DNA of 64,000 bases from an uncultured Sphingomonadaceae bacterium (lineage in GTDB: Bacteria; Pseudomonadota; Alphaproteobacteria; Sphingomonadales; Sphingomonadaceae). Shown piece by piece: positions 44,824-53,646 of the stretch (position 1 is the stretch's first letter; each line of letters starts with the position of its first letter). A program made the position numbers and the translations under genes. The notes under the pieces were generated by a model. It searched no databases. It saw nothing but the letters and a program-made list of their open reading frames with translations, and was not told where the DNA came from. The stretch spans positions 310,001 through 374,000 of the forward strand of contig CANLCX010000003.1 in the NCBI GenBank assembly GCA_947489315.1, in the 5' to 3' direction.

Positions 44824-45630
44824 ATGACCCTCACTCCCCCCATCAAATATGGCCTATTCCCAGCCTTTCCGCCCTTCAAGAGCGGCTTGAAAACTTTCTT
44901 GAAGGGCGGACTGCTGGCCCTGACCGGTGCCGCCCTGTTTTGTGGTTCCGTGGCCCAAGCCGAAGTCCGCTTGGGGCGGGAATCAATTGGCGGGGACTAT
45001 TATGTCGGCGTGATGACTTGGTGGGATATCCCCTTCCGTTCGGTCATTCGCCAGCGCTATGATTTTAGCTGCGGCTCTGCAGCGGTGGCGACCCTGCTGA
45101 CCTATCATTATGACCGGCCCACTAACGAACGCACGCCGTTTAAGGCAATGTGGGATCTCGGTGATAAAGAGGCGATTAAAAAAGTCGGCTTTTCGATGCT
45201 CGACATGCGCAATTATCTGAAATCCATTGGCTACCGCGCCGAGGGTTTTAAGCTGACGCCGGATCAACTTTCCCAGGTCAAACGGCCGGTGATCGTGCTG
45301 CTCGACCTCGACGGCTTTAAACATTTCGTCGTGGTCAAGGGTCAGACAGATGACCAAGTGTTAGTGGGAGATTCCGTGCTTGGCATTAACAAATATTCTA
45401 CTGAGGATTTTGCGAAATATTGGAATGGCGTTGCGCTGGCAATTGTCGATGGCCCGATAAAAAGCCGGCCTAAATATAATCTTTCCGGCGACTGGAATCG
45501 CTGGTCCACCGCGCCCATGGATCAAGTGTCCGCGACTGCCGCAATTGGCGATTTAACCAACCACCTTCCCCCCTTGTACCAGCTCTCGCCAGAGATCCTG
45601 CTCGACGTGCAGGTTGGTACCGTCAGATGA
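44824..45630 (+). CDS. Periplasmic C39-family peptidase (FapD-like)
   Basis: The 268-residue protein has an N-terminal hydrophobic segment ending SVAQAE (near 47), so the enzyme is exported rather than being the cytoplasmic domain of an ABC exporter. The C39 catalytic set is complete: Gln77 and Cys83 in RQRYDFSCGSAAVATLL, His167 in GFKHFVVVKG, and Asp183 in VGDSVLG. Freestanding exported C39 peptidases are known from the Fap amyloid operon of Pseudomonas (FapD). It stands between two genes for exported proteins with LRGG sites, its likely substrates. It lacks any ABC-transporter domains. Confidence 0.88.
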   Translation: MTLTPPIKYGLFPAFPPFKSGLKTFLKGGLLALTGAALFCGSVAQAEVRLGRESIGGDYYVGVMTWWDIPFRSVIRQRYDFSCGSAAVATLLTYHYDRPTNERTPFKAMWDLGDKEAIKKVGFSMLDMRNYLKSIGYRAEGFKLTPDQLSQVKRPVIVLLDLDGFKHFVVVKGQTDDQVLVGDSVLGINKYSTEDFAKYWNGVALAIVDGPIKSRPKYNLSGDWNRWSTAPMDQVSATAAIGDLTNHLPPLYQLSPEILLDVQVGTVR

Positions 45631-45640
45631 GAGAAAAGTC

Positions 45641-46234
45641 ATGAACTACAAACAAAGACATTCCGCTACGGTCGCCTGCATCGCGCTCTTCACCGCGATG
45701 CTTATGCCCCAAACCGCCAAAGCTGACCCCGTGGCGGCGGTTGGTCTGCCCGCACTTGTTCCGGACGAAGATCTGGACAAGTTGCGCGGTGGGTTTGTGG
45801 TCAACGGATTGGGTGTCAATTTTGGTGCCGATATCCGCACTTACGTCAATGGTGAGCTGCTGCTGCAAACCGTGATGAGCTTGAGCGACGAGGGCGCGCA
45901 TACCACCCAGACGGCCGCTGCGGGTCTAAGTCCCGTCGATGTCTCGACCCTTGAAAATGGCGTCCTGTCCAATGGTAACATCCGGATGAAAGTGGGCGAC
46001 ACACCCGTCTATCTGCTCAACAACGGGCAAACCGCGATTGTTCATGAGACCGCCAATGGTATCCAGAACATGCTGATCAACACGGCCAACGGCTTTGAAG
46101 CCGTTCAGGAAGTGGACGCAACGCTGACCCTTTCCGGCTATGAGAATTTCAATAATGGCCTGATGATGGACCGGATCGGCAGCGCGCTTGATGATATTGC
46201 CGGTCAAGCTGGCATCGGCGCCCTGGGAAATTAA
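45641..46234 (+). CDS. Secreted protein with LRGG site, partner of the C39 peptidase
   Basis: The product has 197 residues from ATG 45641, just 10 bases after the peptidase stop, with GAGAGAAAAG ahead. Sec signal peptide ends QTAKA. PDEDLDKLRGG puts a double glycine at residues 50-51, at nearly the same place as in the protein at 44438. The mature part (about 146 residues) has NGIQNMLINTANG, a relaxed copy of the G-x2-N-x3-N-T motif in the two other secreted proteins, and no cysteine. It is the last gene before a strong terminator. Function is unknown; an accessory or surface-anchor subunit is plausible. Confidence 0.78.
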   Translation: MNYKQRHSATVACIALFTAMLMPQTAKADPVAAVGLPALVPDEDLDKLRGGFVVNGLGVNFGADIRTYVNGELLLQTVMSLSDEGAHTTQTAAAGLSPVDVSTLENGVLSNGNIRMKVGDTPVYLLNNGQTAIVHETANGIQNMLINTANGFEAVQEVDATLTLSGYENFNNGLMMDRIGSALDDIAGQAGIGALGN

Positions 46235-46275
46235 GGCCGAATTGATCGGCTGCCAATCCGGCCGATAACTGAAAG

Positions 46276-46312
46276 CGCCGTGAACTGGAGAGGGAGTTCG
46301 CGGCGTTTTTTT
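46276..46312 (+). terminator. Intrinsic terminator of the C39/secreted-protein operon
   Basis: CGCCGTGAACT pairs with AGTTCGCGGCG around GGAGAGGG (one G-T type mismatch), followed by seven T. It lies 42 bases after the last gene of the run. Confidence 0.88.
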
Positions 46313-46410
46313 ATTCCACAACATCCGTCATCCCAGGCTGTGCTGGGGAACAAGGCGATCTTTTTAAAACCGAATGCGTTTGACCACAGGTTGGCGCGGA
46401 GATTTTTCAC

Positions 46411-47155
46411 ATGAAAAGACTGATAGTGTGCTGCGATACCGCGGGCCATGGAACTCTATCGCGATCGCGATATCCTGCCTGACCATGATGAATGCATTAC
46501 ATTTCGCAATTCCAACTCAATCTTGGAGGACCACACGCCGCCCCAGATTTGCTTTCTGGGATGCTGGGATACTGTTGGCGCATTGGGCATTCCCGACACC
46601 ATTCCCATCATACCCGTGGATAACTGGTTTGACCGCAAATATGAATTTCATGACACGCAAATTGGTTCGCACATCAAGAACGCGCGTCACGCGGTCGCCA
46701 TTGATGAACATCGCCGGGTTTTTGATGTAACGTCGATGCAGCAATCCGATAGTCCCCATGATCAAGAAGTGCTGCAAGAACGTTGGTTCCCCGGCAATCA
46801 TGGTGGCATCGGCGGCGGCGTGCGCGAATTGCGCCAATGTTCGGACGGACCGTTATTGTGGATGATGGAAGAAGCAAAGCGTTTCGGTCTTTCGTTCGAT
46901 GACAGCCATGTCAGCAAATATACCGACAGCAATCCTCTGGTCGATTTACCCCCAAAAGAGGGCCGGCTATTTGGATTGGTTGGCAAGTCATTCGATCGGC
47001 AAGGGCCGACCCATATGACTGACGTTTCGCCGGAAGCACATTATCGATGGAATGAGACTGATAGCTATAATCCAAAGACCCTTCATCGCGTTTTTCCCGA
47101 CAAGAAACTAGATCGAGCAGCGGGTGATGCCACGATCAGAGGGCTGAGGAACTGA
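46411..47155 (+). pseudogene. DUF2235 (alpha/beta hydrolase, T6SS phospholipase-like) gene with internal deletion
   Basis: ATG 46411 opens the normal DUF2235 N-terminus, MKRLIVCCDTAGH, but the frame ends soon after. At about 46448 a different frame enters a central part of the same family: ELYRDRDILPD, FLGCWDTVGALGIP, PGNHGGIGGG with the catalytic-type histidine, and continues to the natural end at 47155. The region that should hold the GxSxG nucleophile is missing, roughly a hundred or more residues. The gene is therefore dead despite a long remaining open frame. Confidence 0.82.
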
Positions 47156-47229
47156 AGGAGACATTGCTTTTTCCTTTCGAAGACTGGCTATAAAACCCGG
47201 TCCCTGACCCGCTATAACAAAATTCAGAC

Positions 47230-47264
47230 AAAAAAAGACCGGAATGACCTGCGCCATTCCGGTC
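47230..47264 (-). terminator. Intrinsic terminator of the second TonB receptor gene
   Basis: Read on the minus strand, GACCGGAATG pairs with CATTCCGGTC around an 8-base loop and is followed by seven T. It lies 25 bases past the receptor stop. Confidence 0.88.
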
Positions 47265-47288
47265 AAATTTGATCAACGGGAGAGTCGA

Positions 47289-49832
47289 TCAGAACTTAAA
47301 GGCGGCTTCGATAAACACCTGGCGGCCGCGGTTTTGGGTGACGACACGGTCATCACCACCGCCTGTTGCACGGCCAAGGGTATTTCCGGCGTCAAGAAAC
47401 GGGCGGTCGCCGACTGTATTGGCCCAGATTTCATCGGTGAGATTTACCCCAATGAGGGACAATTTCCATTTTCCATCAGGATCACCAATCGATGCGGACG
47501 CGTCGAGAGACACATAGTCATCCTGGACGAAATCAGCAAAATTATTATTACCGGCAAAATAGGAACCGCTGTAAGCTGCATTACCGTTCAAACCAAATTC
47601 CAGAGCATCGCCCATTGGGATGGACCAATCGAAAGCAATATTGCCTGACCATTTTGGCGCACGAGCGGCGCGGCGACCGTCAATGTCAATGTCATCGGCG
47701 GTTCCGCCCACACCATCAACTCCAGCGTCCGCAAGGAACGTATCGGTAAATTTGGCATCGGTGTAACCAAAGGCGCCAGAAAGGTTTAGTCCCTCTAGCG
47801 GCGTCCGCCAGGACCAATCGACATCAAAGCCTTTGGTGGTAAGCTCACCCGCATTGACGGTTAGGAAGCGTGTGTTGGCCCCATCGAAATTCTGAACCTG
47901 CAAATTGTCAAATACGAAATAATAGACCGACGTGTTCACCCGCAATGCGCCGCCAGCCAACAAGGCCTTCATACCGACTTCGCCACCTTTGGCGGTTTCA
48001 GAATCATAGACAATCGAGCTAAGTGCAGCTTCCCGCGCAGCTTCAGGATCCGGGAAAAGGGCGGGAAACATTTCAGCAAAGCCGGGGACGACCAACTGAA
48101 CCGAAGCGGTCGGCAAGATGCTATTGTCTATGCCCCCTGATTTAAAGCCGGTCTTATAAGACGCGTAGAAATTGAGATCGGGCGTAGCCTGATATTTCAA
48201 CGTGACTTCTGGCGAAATATTGCTGTCGGAAAATTTGATCGGCCCGGTATTAAAGCCTTCCGGAACAACCAGTCCCAGTCCGCCAACGATCGGATTCAGG
48301 AATGATAGCGCATTGTGAACAAACGGGAAGTTCGATCTATGCGTCTTCTGCTCATCCGTCCAGCGCACGCCACCGGATAGTTCCAATTGATCTGTAATAT
48401 CAAAGGTCCCGCTGGCAAAGAAGGACAGTGCCTCACTTTTCGTCGCCCGCTGTGCGACCCAATCATAAGTGATCCCGCGGGAATCTGGGAAGAGGAATGT
48501 GCCGAGAAACGCGTTTTGGGACGTCTCTAAAGGCTGTTTCCTACTTTCCCAAAAACCGCCAACCATAAAGTTGAACCGGCCATCAAAATCACTGGCCAAC
48601 CTTATTTCCTGGGTGAATTGCTCCAAGGCATCAGAAAATGGGGCCGGAGCACCGCCTGGTAGACCATCAGTCCGAACGCCCACATAGCTGAAGTGATCAA
48701 TATGTTCATTTTCGAGATCAAGATAGCCGCTTACGGTCGATAATGTCAGCGTGTCGGAAATGTCGAGGTCCATCGCCAATCGAGCGAAGAACGTGTTGGT
48801 TTCATTATAAGATTGACCAACATAGCGACCCGCGCCGGTTGTCCCTGGCGCAATCACCAGCAAATCGGGATTGCCATCGGGGTGCGGATAGAGACCATCT
48901 TGAATATCGCACGATGCGTTTGATTCAAAGAACGTACCGGTAAGTGCAAAAAAGACCGGATCGGCGACACCATTGGCGCCGCAATCAATGTCGGAATGCC
49001 CGAGCAGGCTGTCGCCTTCGTTGCGATTATAATTGAGTTTTAGGTTGGCAGAAAAATTATCTGCCGGATCCCATTGCAAAGTCACGCGGCCGACAATGTT
49101 CTCCAAACCTTTGCCGGTATTCAAAAATACCGACGGGGTACCCGCCTCCAGCTCGACATATTTCTCGATATTCTGATATTGGCCCGCGACCCGGATACCA
49201 AGATTGTCATTAATCGGTCCTGATATATATCCGCCAATCGTTGTGCCGTTTTCTTCAAATTCTTGAGAGACTTTTACGCCCACTTCCCAATCGGGAGTCG
49301 GATTGGCTGATCGAACAGAGAATACGCCTGCGGTCGCACTCTTACCAAAGAATAGAGATTGTGGACCTTTCAAAACATCAATTTGTTCGACATCAAAAAA
49401 GGACGCTTGGACCAAACGCATCGTGCTGACTTGTACACCATCAAAATCAAACGCGACGGCAGAGTCAAAGGCAGCGGAAATATTGGTTGTACCAACACCG
49501 CGCAGACTGATCTGACCGCCAGCTCCGGAGCCACCAACTTGCACGTTGAGAGCAGGAACGCGGCTCACAACATCGGCCACTTCGTTGATTTGATATCTAT
49601 CAAGCGTGTCGCCGCCAATGGCTGTAACCGTCACCGGCACTTCTTGCAGTGACTCTGTCTGCTTCCGGGCTGTAACCGTTATGATAACACTTTCATCCAC
49701 TTCTTCGGCGTCCTGCGCGAAGGCCGGAGTGGCGAAGGTCGAAATAGCCAAGGTGGCGGCGGTTCCCATCAAAACACCTTTTACAGATTTTGTGATGAGC
49801 CCGGATTTTTCATGGTGCGCGCGTAAGTTCAT
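47289..49832 (-). CDS. TonB-dependent outer-membrane receptor (paralogue of 13433-16009)
   Basis: The product has 847 residues from ATG 49832, with GGGAGAGA upstream; longer in-frame starts have no ribosome site. Signal peptide ends TPAFAQ. TonB-box-like IITVTARKQTES, plug segments DVVSRVPALNVQVGGSG, SLRGVGTTNISAAFDS and SLFFGKSATAGVFSV, and end EAAFKF all parallel the receptor at 13433, with strongest identity in the plug and last barrel strands. It has its own LuxR regulator upstream, as the first receptor's cluster has at its left end. A steroid- or terpenoid-like ligand is inferred from this pairing only. Confidence 0.92.
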   Translation of the reverse strand: MNLRAHHEKSGLITKSVKGVLMGTAATLAISTFATPAFAQDAEEVDESVIITVTARKQTESLQEVPVTVTAIGGDTLDRYQINEVADVVSRVPALNVQVGGSGAGGQISLRGVGTTNISAAFDSAVAFDFDGVQVSTMRLVQASFFDVEQIDVLKGPQSLFFGKSATAGVFSVRSANPTPDWEVGVKVSQEFEENGTTIGGYISGPINDNLGIRVAGQYQNIEKYVELEAGTPSVFLNTGKGLENIVGRVTLQWDPADNFSANLKLNYNRNEGDSLLGHSDIDCGANGVADPVFFALTGTFFESNASCDIQDGLYPHPDGNPDLLVIAPGTTGAGRYVGQSYNETNTFFARLAMDLDISDTLTLSTVSGYLDLENEHIDHFSYVGVRTDGLPGGAPAPFSDALEQFTQEIRLASDFDGRFNFMVGGFWESRKQPLETSQNAFLGTFLFPDSRGITYDWVAQRATKSEALSFFASGTFDITDQLELSGGVRWTDEQKTHRSNFPFVHNALSFLNPIVGGLGLVVPEGFNTGPIKFSDSNISPEVTLKYQATPDLNFYASYKTGFKSGGIDNSILPTASVQLVVPGFAEMFPALFPDPEAAREAALSSIVYDSETAKGGEVGMKALLAGGALRVNTSVYYFVFDNLQVQNFDGANTRFLTVNAGELTTKGFDVDWSWRTPLEGLNLSGAFGYTDAKFTDTFLADAGVDGVGGTADDIDIDGRRAARAPKWSGNIAFDWSIPMGDALEFGLNGNAAYSGSYFAGNNNFADFVQDDYVSLDASASIGDPDGKWKLSLIGVNLTDEIWANTVGDRPFLDAGNTLGRATGGGDDRVVTQNRGRQVFIEAAFKF

Positions 49833-50120
49833 AACTCTCTCCCAGTCCTGTCCACCACTTTTGTGACGGACTTTCATTGTCTGCTGGTTTTCCCAGCTTT
49901 GTTGTAAAATGAGACTGGCGCGGGTCGCTGACTTACTCAACTGGCCAAAAGGTCAAGATATCAGCATCAGAAGAAATATTATTGTTAGAATCATGCTAAG
50001 TGGAGTATTAATATTACAGAATTGGCATCGTAGAGCGATGGAGAGATAGGCGATATCGATTTGCCAATCTGAATTCGCCAGAAATTATCTGTGATCGTAA
50101 ATCCCGGCCATGCCAATCAA

Positions 50121-50930
50121 TTAATGATGGCTATTGCCCAGATAACCCAATTGGGTAGCTTTGAAAACGGTCTGCGTTCTGTTGACTGAATCCAGCTTTT
50201 CACCCGCCCGACCGATATGATAACGCACCGTTGATCGACATACAGAAATTATCTCCCCGATCTCCTCATCCGTTTTTCCAATGGATGCCCAGCGGATACA
50301 TTCCGCTTCACGCTTGGACAAACCACAATCTGCAGGAATATGTTTCGATTTTCGGGATAGTGATACGTAACCGGAAATAATCCGGCGTGTTAATGCCCCC
50401 AGCAAATTCCCATATTTGGCAAATTCAATGGAAAAACTATCAGCACTGGCATTTATGGCCGGAAAACTATTCGCTGACACCTGCCCAAAGGGCAAATGCA
50501 CCGGTACAACAATGAGTGCATTATATCGGCCTTTCAGTTTGGCAAAATAATTCTGCAGATCTATTTCATCTAAAAAGCTGTTCGGCGCGTGACCGTGAAA
50601 GCCATATTCATCGCACCAAAAGGGTTCACTTTCATACCGGCAGGCGCGGGGTATGGCGCAATGCAAAGCAAATTGGGGGTCTTTCCACCAGAGTTCAGTT
50701 TTTTTTACCCAACCAAAAATATCCGAATTGAGACAATTGCCGTCAGCGTCCGTCATCGGTTTCCCTGATGATATATCTGCGCAAAGAGCAACTCTGAGCC
50801 CTCGCTTGTCCGCTATATTTTGCAGATTATAGGCAGCTTTGCGAATATCCGCCGGCTTTCGAACTGAAACGCGTTCGAGCAACTCGTCCAAATTGGGATC
50901 GCTCTCAATCTTGTGTTCTTCCGCCGGCAT
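50121..50930 (-). CDS. LuxR family regulator with autoinducer-binding-like domain
   Basis: The chosen start (ATG 50930, AGGTGG 5 bases upstream) gives 269 residues; longer starts at 50966 or 50999 are possible. The N-terminal sensor domain resembles LuxR autoinducer-binding domains (RACRYESEPFWC, GFHGH, VPVHLPFGQVSA). The C-terminal helix-turn-helix reads LSKREAECIRWASIGKTDEEIGEII and VRYHIGRAGEKLD, the GerE/LuxR form. It is 289 bases upstream of the TonB receptor gene and codirectional. It is a clear paralogue of the truncated regulator at 1-572. No LuxI synthase is seen, so it is a solo; the ligand may be a growth substrate. Confidence 0.88.
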   Translation of the reverse strand: MPAEEHKIESDPNLDELLERVSVRKPADIRKAAYNLQNIADKRGLRVALCADISSGKPMTDADGNCLNSDIFGWVKKTELWWKDPQFALHCAIPRACRYESEPFWCDEYGFHGHAPNSFLDEIDLQNYFAKLKGRYNALIVVPVHLPFGQVSANSFPAINASADSFSIEFAKYGNLLGALTRRIISGYVSLSRKSKHIPADCGLSKREAECIRWASIGKTDEEIGEIISVCRSTVRYHIGRAGEKLDSVNRTQTVFKATQLGYLGNSHH

Positions 50931-51160
50931 GTTCGCCACCTGAAATTCCTCTCCCGAAGACATGTGACCGGATGAAGCTTTTTGCCCCTTTCCGATCAAT
51001 CTTGAAATGAAGAAGCGGCTTTCTCGTTAAGAAAATCAACTCTCAATATTGGCAATGCGATGGATTAGGGGGAATGTGGATGCCGCTCAGGGAGGCATAT
51101 CGGCGGATAATGCTCTCTTGATATGGTTTTGGGCTATATGTTCTGGCCAAAGAACGAGCC

Positions 51161-51439
51161 TCACAATTTGCTGGATTTCAGCTTGAATATTCCTTGAACT
51201 CCGGCCGCATTCATCTTCAAGAATCCTGCCTTGATCGCACAAGCAACCATGTGGGTTCGGTTTCTCGCGCGCAGCTTCAGTTTGGCACTTTCTATATGCC
51301 GATCAACGGTGCGCGGGGAGATGTTGATATGTCGGGCCACTTCCTTGGCGGATAGCCCCATAGTGACATATTCGAGTATTTCGATCTCTCTTTTGGAGAG
51401 TACCGGATCATTTATCAAAGTAAGCGATTGTACCATCAT
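51161..51439 (-). CDS. Small LuxR-type helix-turn-helix protein
   Basis: The 92-residue protein is little more than a LuxR DNA-binding domain: LSKREIEILEYVTMGLSAKEVARHINIS and PRTVDRHIESAKLKLRARNRTH. ATG 51439 or 51436 is chosen; a longer frame upstream has no ribosome site. No receiver or sensor domain is present, so activity must be set by expression or by partners. A near twin lies at 56442-56711 (same PRTVDRH and NRTHMVACA segments), one on each side of the barrel/Crp genes. Confidence 0.8.
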   Translation of the reverse strand: MMVQSLTLINDPVLSKREIEILEYVTMGLSAKEVARHINISPRTVDRHIESAKLKLRARNRTHMVACAIKAGFLKMNAAGVQGIFKLKSSKL

Positions 51440-51599
51440 GTTGATTGCCTTTTCGAACGAGCTGCCTTGAAAAACTGGGCAGAATTGGGTTGCTTTTGAA
51501 AAATGGGGACTGCACTTTCGTGCAGCCCCAGTCGGCAAGAAAAACACTGAGGTTGTTTCTTCTCGCGAGCGGTTTTCGGGTCGTGTGATAAGTGTAAAC

Positions 51600-51974
51600 T
51601 TAGTTTTTTGGCCGCGTCTCCGTGGTCAACATTGAAATCTTTTGCTCAAGATTCTGTAGAGCTTCTGCCCGCGCATCATCGAAACAGTCGTTCATCTTAC
51701 TTTTTCGAGCAAGGGCAGCAATGCCGGGCAGCGAACAAACATTCCTCGCTGCCCGACTCACCCTGCGGTGAAGCTCGGTGACATCTTTTGGGTTTGCCAG
51801 ATCCAGATCATCGTGGCGGACCAATTCGACGTTATATTCAGAGTTTTTTGCAGATGCGGCAGATGGCATCATAGCAACAATGGCTGTCACGAGCGCCATC
51901 GTTGCCAAAACGGCGCAACCAGCAAGTGATCCTTGTTTTCGTCGTCGTCTAACCATGTTTGATGGGGATAACAT
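51600..51974 (-). CDS. UrcA family protein
   Basis: The 124-residue exported protein has an Arg-rich N-terminus, a hydrophobic segment ending SAASA, and the UrcA pattern: DLDLANPKDVTELHRRVSRAARNVC, a second cysteine in NDCFDDARAEAL. The two cysteines may pair. UrcA proteins are common in sphingomonads and their role is unknown. AAGGA stands 7 bases before the ATG. It is divergent from the hydrolase fusion gene. Confidence 0.82.
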   Translation of the reverse strand: MLSPSNMVRRRRKQGSLAGCAVLATMALVTAIVAMMPSAASAKNSEYNVELVRHDDLDLANPKDVTELHRRVSRAARNVCSLPGIAALARKSKMNDCFDDARAEALQNLEQKISMLTTETRPKN

Positions 51975-52191
51975 TATCGATTCCTTCTATTCATCGGGGG
52001 GTTGAATATGCTTTCAAGTAGCGGCATCCCTTTGATGCCCTTGCGTGTTACGCAGCATGTTCATGGGCATGTCATTTGCGTTGTTTTTTCAATCAATGGG
52101 ATTAAAAGATGCGTCGGCCACAGGGGTGGCCATGACCACGAACTGCCAATGGAAATCCAGACGACTCGCGGGGCTAGTGAGTAATGTAACG

Positions 52192-53589
52192 ATGATTGAC
52201 TTGGAAATTGGCGTGCTAGGCGGCCTATCTGTGCGCCGTGCCGGCCAACCCGTGAAGTTACCGGCGTCGCGCAAAGCTCGGGCGATGCTGGCATTCCTGT
52301 TGCTGACAGGAAAGCCGCAGCATCGCGAAAGGCTGTGTGACCTGTTTTGGGAGGGGCCGGATGACCCCCGGGGAGCGCTTAGGTCGGCCATCTGGAAACT
52401 GCGCCGATTGCTCAACGATCCAGAGGCCGAACGGATCGTCGCCGACAGGGAATGGATCCGCTTTGAACCGGTTGCGGTAGAGTGTGATTATGCAAATTTG
52501 AAGGAGCGCGCGCAGCGCGATGAAGAGTTGGTGGGGCAGGAATTTGCTGACGTTCGCGGGGCTCTGGATCAACCCTTACTGACCGGGCTCGATCTGCCGG
52601 ACCATCCCGAATACCAGGCTTGGCTAGTGGCGATGCGAGAGGAAGCAGAAGCACTGCGCGCGCGCTTGCTGCCGGATTTGGGGGCGAGGACTGGGTTACC
52701 GATCGACAAACCGGGGCAGCTCCATCTGGCGCGGCAAAAAATCGGTTTTGCTGGTGCTAAAGACGGCACGCGGATCGCATGGGCGCGCATCGGAACGGGC
52801 CCGCCGTTGCTGAAAGTCGCTAATTGGCTCAACCATCTCGAACTGGATTGGGATAGCGAAGTCTGGTCGCCCTTGTTTCAGGAATTGGCGCGCGACCATT
52901 GCCTTGTTCGCTATGATGAGCGTGGGAACGGTATGTCTGATTGGGAAGTGGTCGATCTCGGGTTTGACGCATTCGTTACCGATCTGGAAAGCGTGGTCGA
53001 ACAAAGCCGTGTTGAGCGATTTCCTCTGCTTGGCATATCGCAAGGCGCGGCTGTCGCGATTGAATATGCCGCGCGGAACCCGGATCGTGTCAGTCACCTG
53101 ATCTTATGGGGCGGCTATGCGGCGGGTTGGCGCGTTGATGGCGATGCTGAATCGATGGCTGAAAGAGAAGCGCTGATTACGCTGGTCGCAAATGGCTGGG
53201 GACGCGACGATTCAAGTTATCGAAACCTGTTTTCCCGCGCCCTTATTCCTGGCGCAACCGAGGCAGAAAGAACGGCATTTGATGAATTTCAAAGAAAGAC
53301 CATCTCTCCGGCCAATGCGGCCCGTTTCCTGGAAACCTTTGCGGATATTGATGTGCGCCATCGCTTGAGTGAAATAAAATGCCCGACTTTAGTAATGCAT
53401 GCGCGCGGGGATCAACGCGTTCCGGTAGCCAAGGGCGCGGAACTAGCCAGCCAGATCGGTGGAGCGGAATTCGTCACATTGCCGACCGATAATCATCTCT
53501 TGCTCGGCCGGGAACATAGTTCCGAATTGTTTGTTGCCCATGTCCGGCAATTTCTGTCGGATGAGGCTGACAGCATAAAGACCGCTTAG
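52192..53589 (+). CDS. SARP/BTAD-like DNA-binding domain fused to alpha/beta hydrolase
   Basis: About 465 residues from ATG 52192 (GTG 52177 is also possible). Residues 1-90 look like a winged-helix of SARP activators: EIGVLGGLSVRRAG, ASRKARAMLAFLLL, LCDLFWEGPDDPRGALRSAIWKLRRLL. From about residue 180 an alpha/beta hydrolase follows: YDERGNGMSDW, nucleophile elbow GISQGAA (Ser near 283), the acid in HARGDQRVPV, and His in PTDNHLLLGR. The full triad suggests the hydrolase part is active or binds an ester ligand. A ligand-responsive regulator is a fair guess; targets are unknown. Confidence 0.85.
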   Translation: MIDLEIGVLGGLSVRRAGQPVKLPASRKARAMLAFLLLTGKPQHRERLCDLFWEGPDDPRGALRSAIWKLRRLLNDPEAERIVADREWIRFEPVAVECDYANLKERAQRDEELVGQEFADVRGALDQPLLTGLDLPDHPEYQAWLVAMREEAEALRARLLPDLGARTGLPIDKPGQLHLARQKIGFAGAKDGTRIAWARIGTGPPLLKVANWLNHLELDWDSEVWSPLFQELARDHCLVRYDERGNGMSDWEVVDLGFDAFVTDLESVVEQSRVERFPLLGISQGAAVAIEYAARNPDRVSHLILWGGYAAGWRVDGDAESMAEREALITLVANGWGRDDSSYRNLFSRALIPGATEAERTAFDEFQRKTISPANAARFLETFADIDVRHRLSEIKCPTLVMHARGDQRVPVAKGAELASQIGGAEFVTLPTDNHLLLGREHSSELFVAHVRQFLSDEADSIKTA

Positions 53590-53646
53590 GCGTAAGACAT
53601 GAGCAAAGGGACGTGTGAACATGCCCCGTTGCTGTAAATCATTAAG

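Noticed and set aside
46374-46730. 118-codon plus-strand frame overlapping the DUF2235 remnant
   Set aside because: It is a different frame over recognisable DUF2235 coding sequence and has no family similarity of its own.
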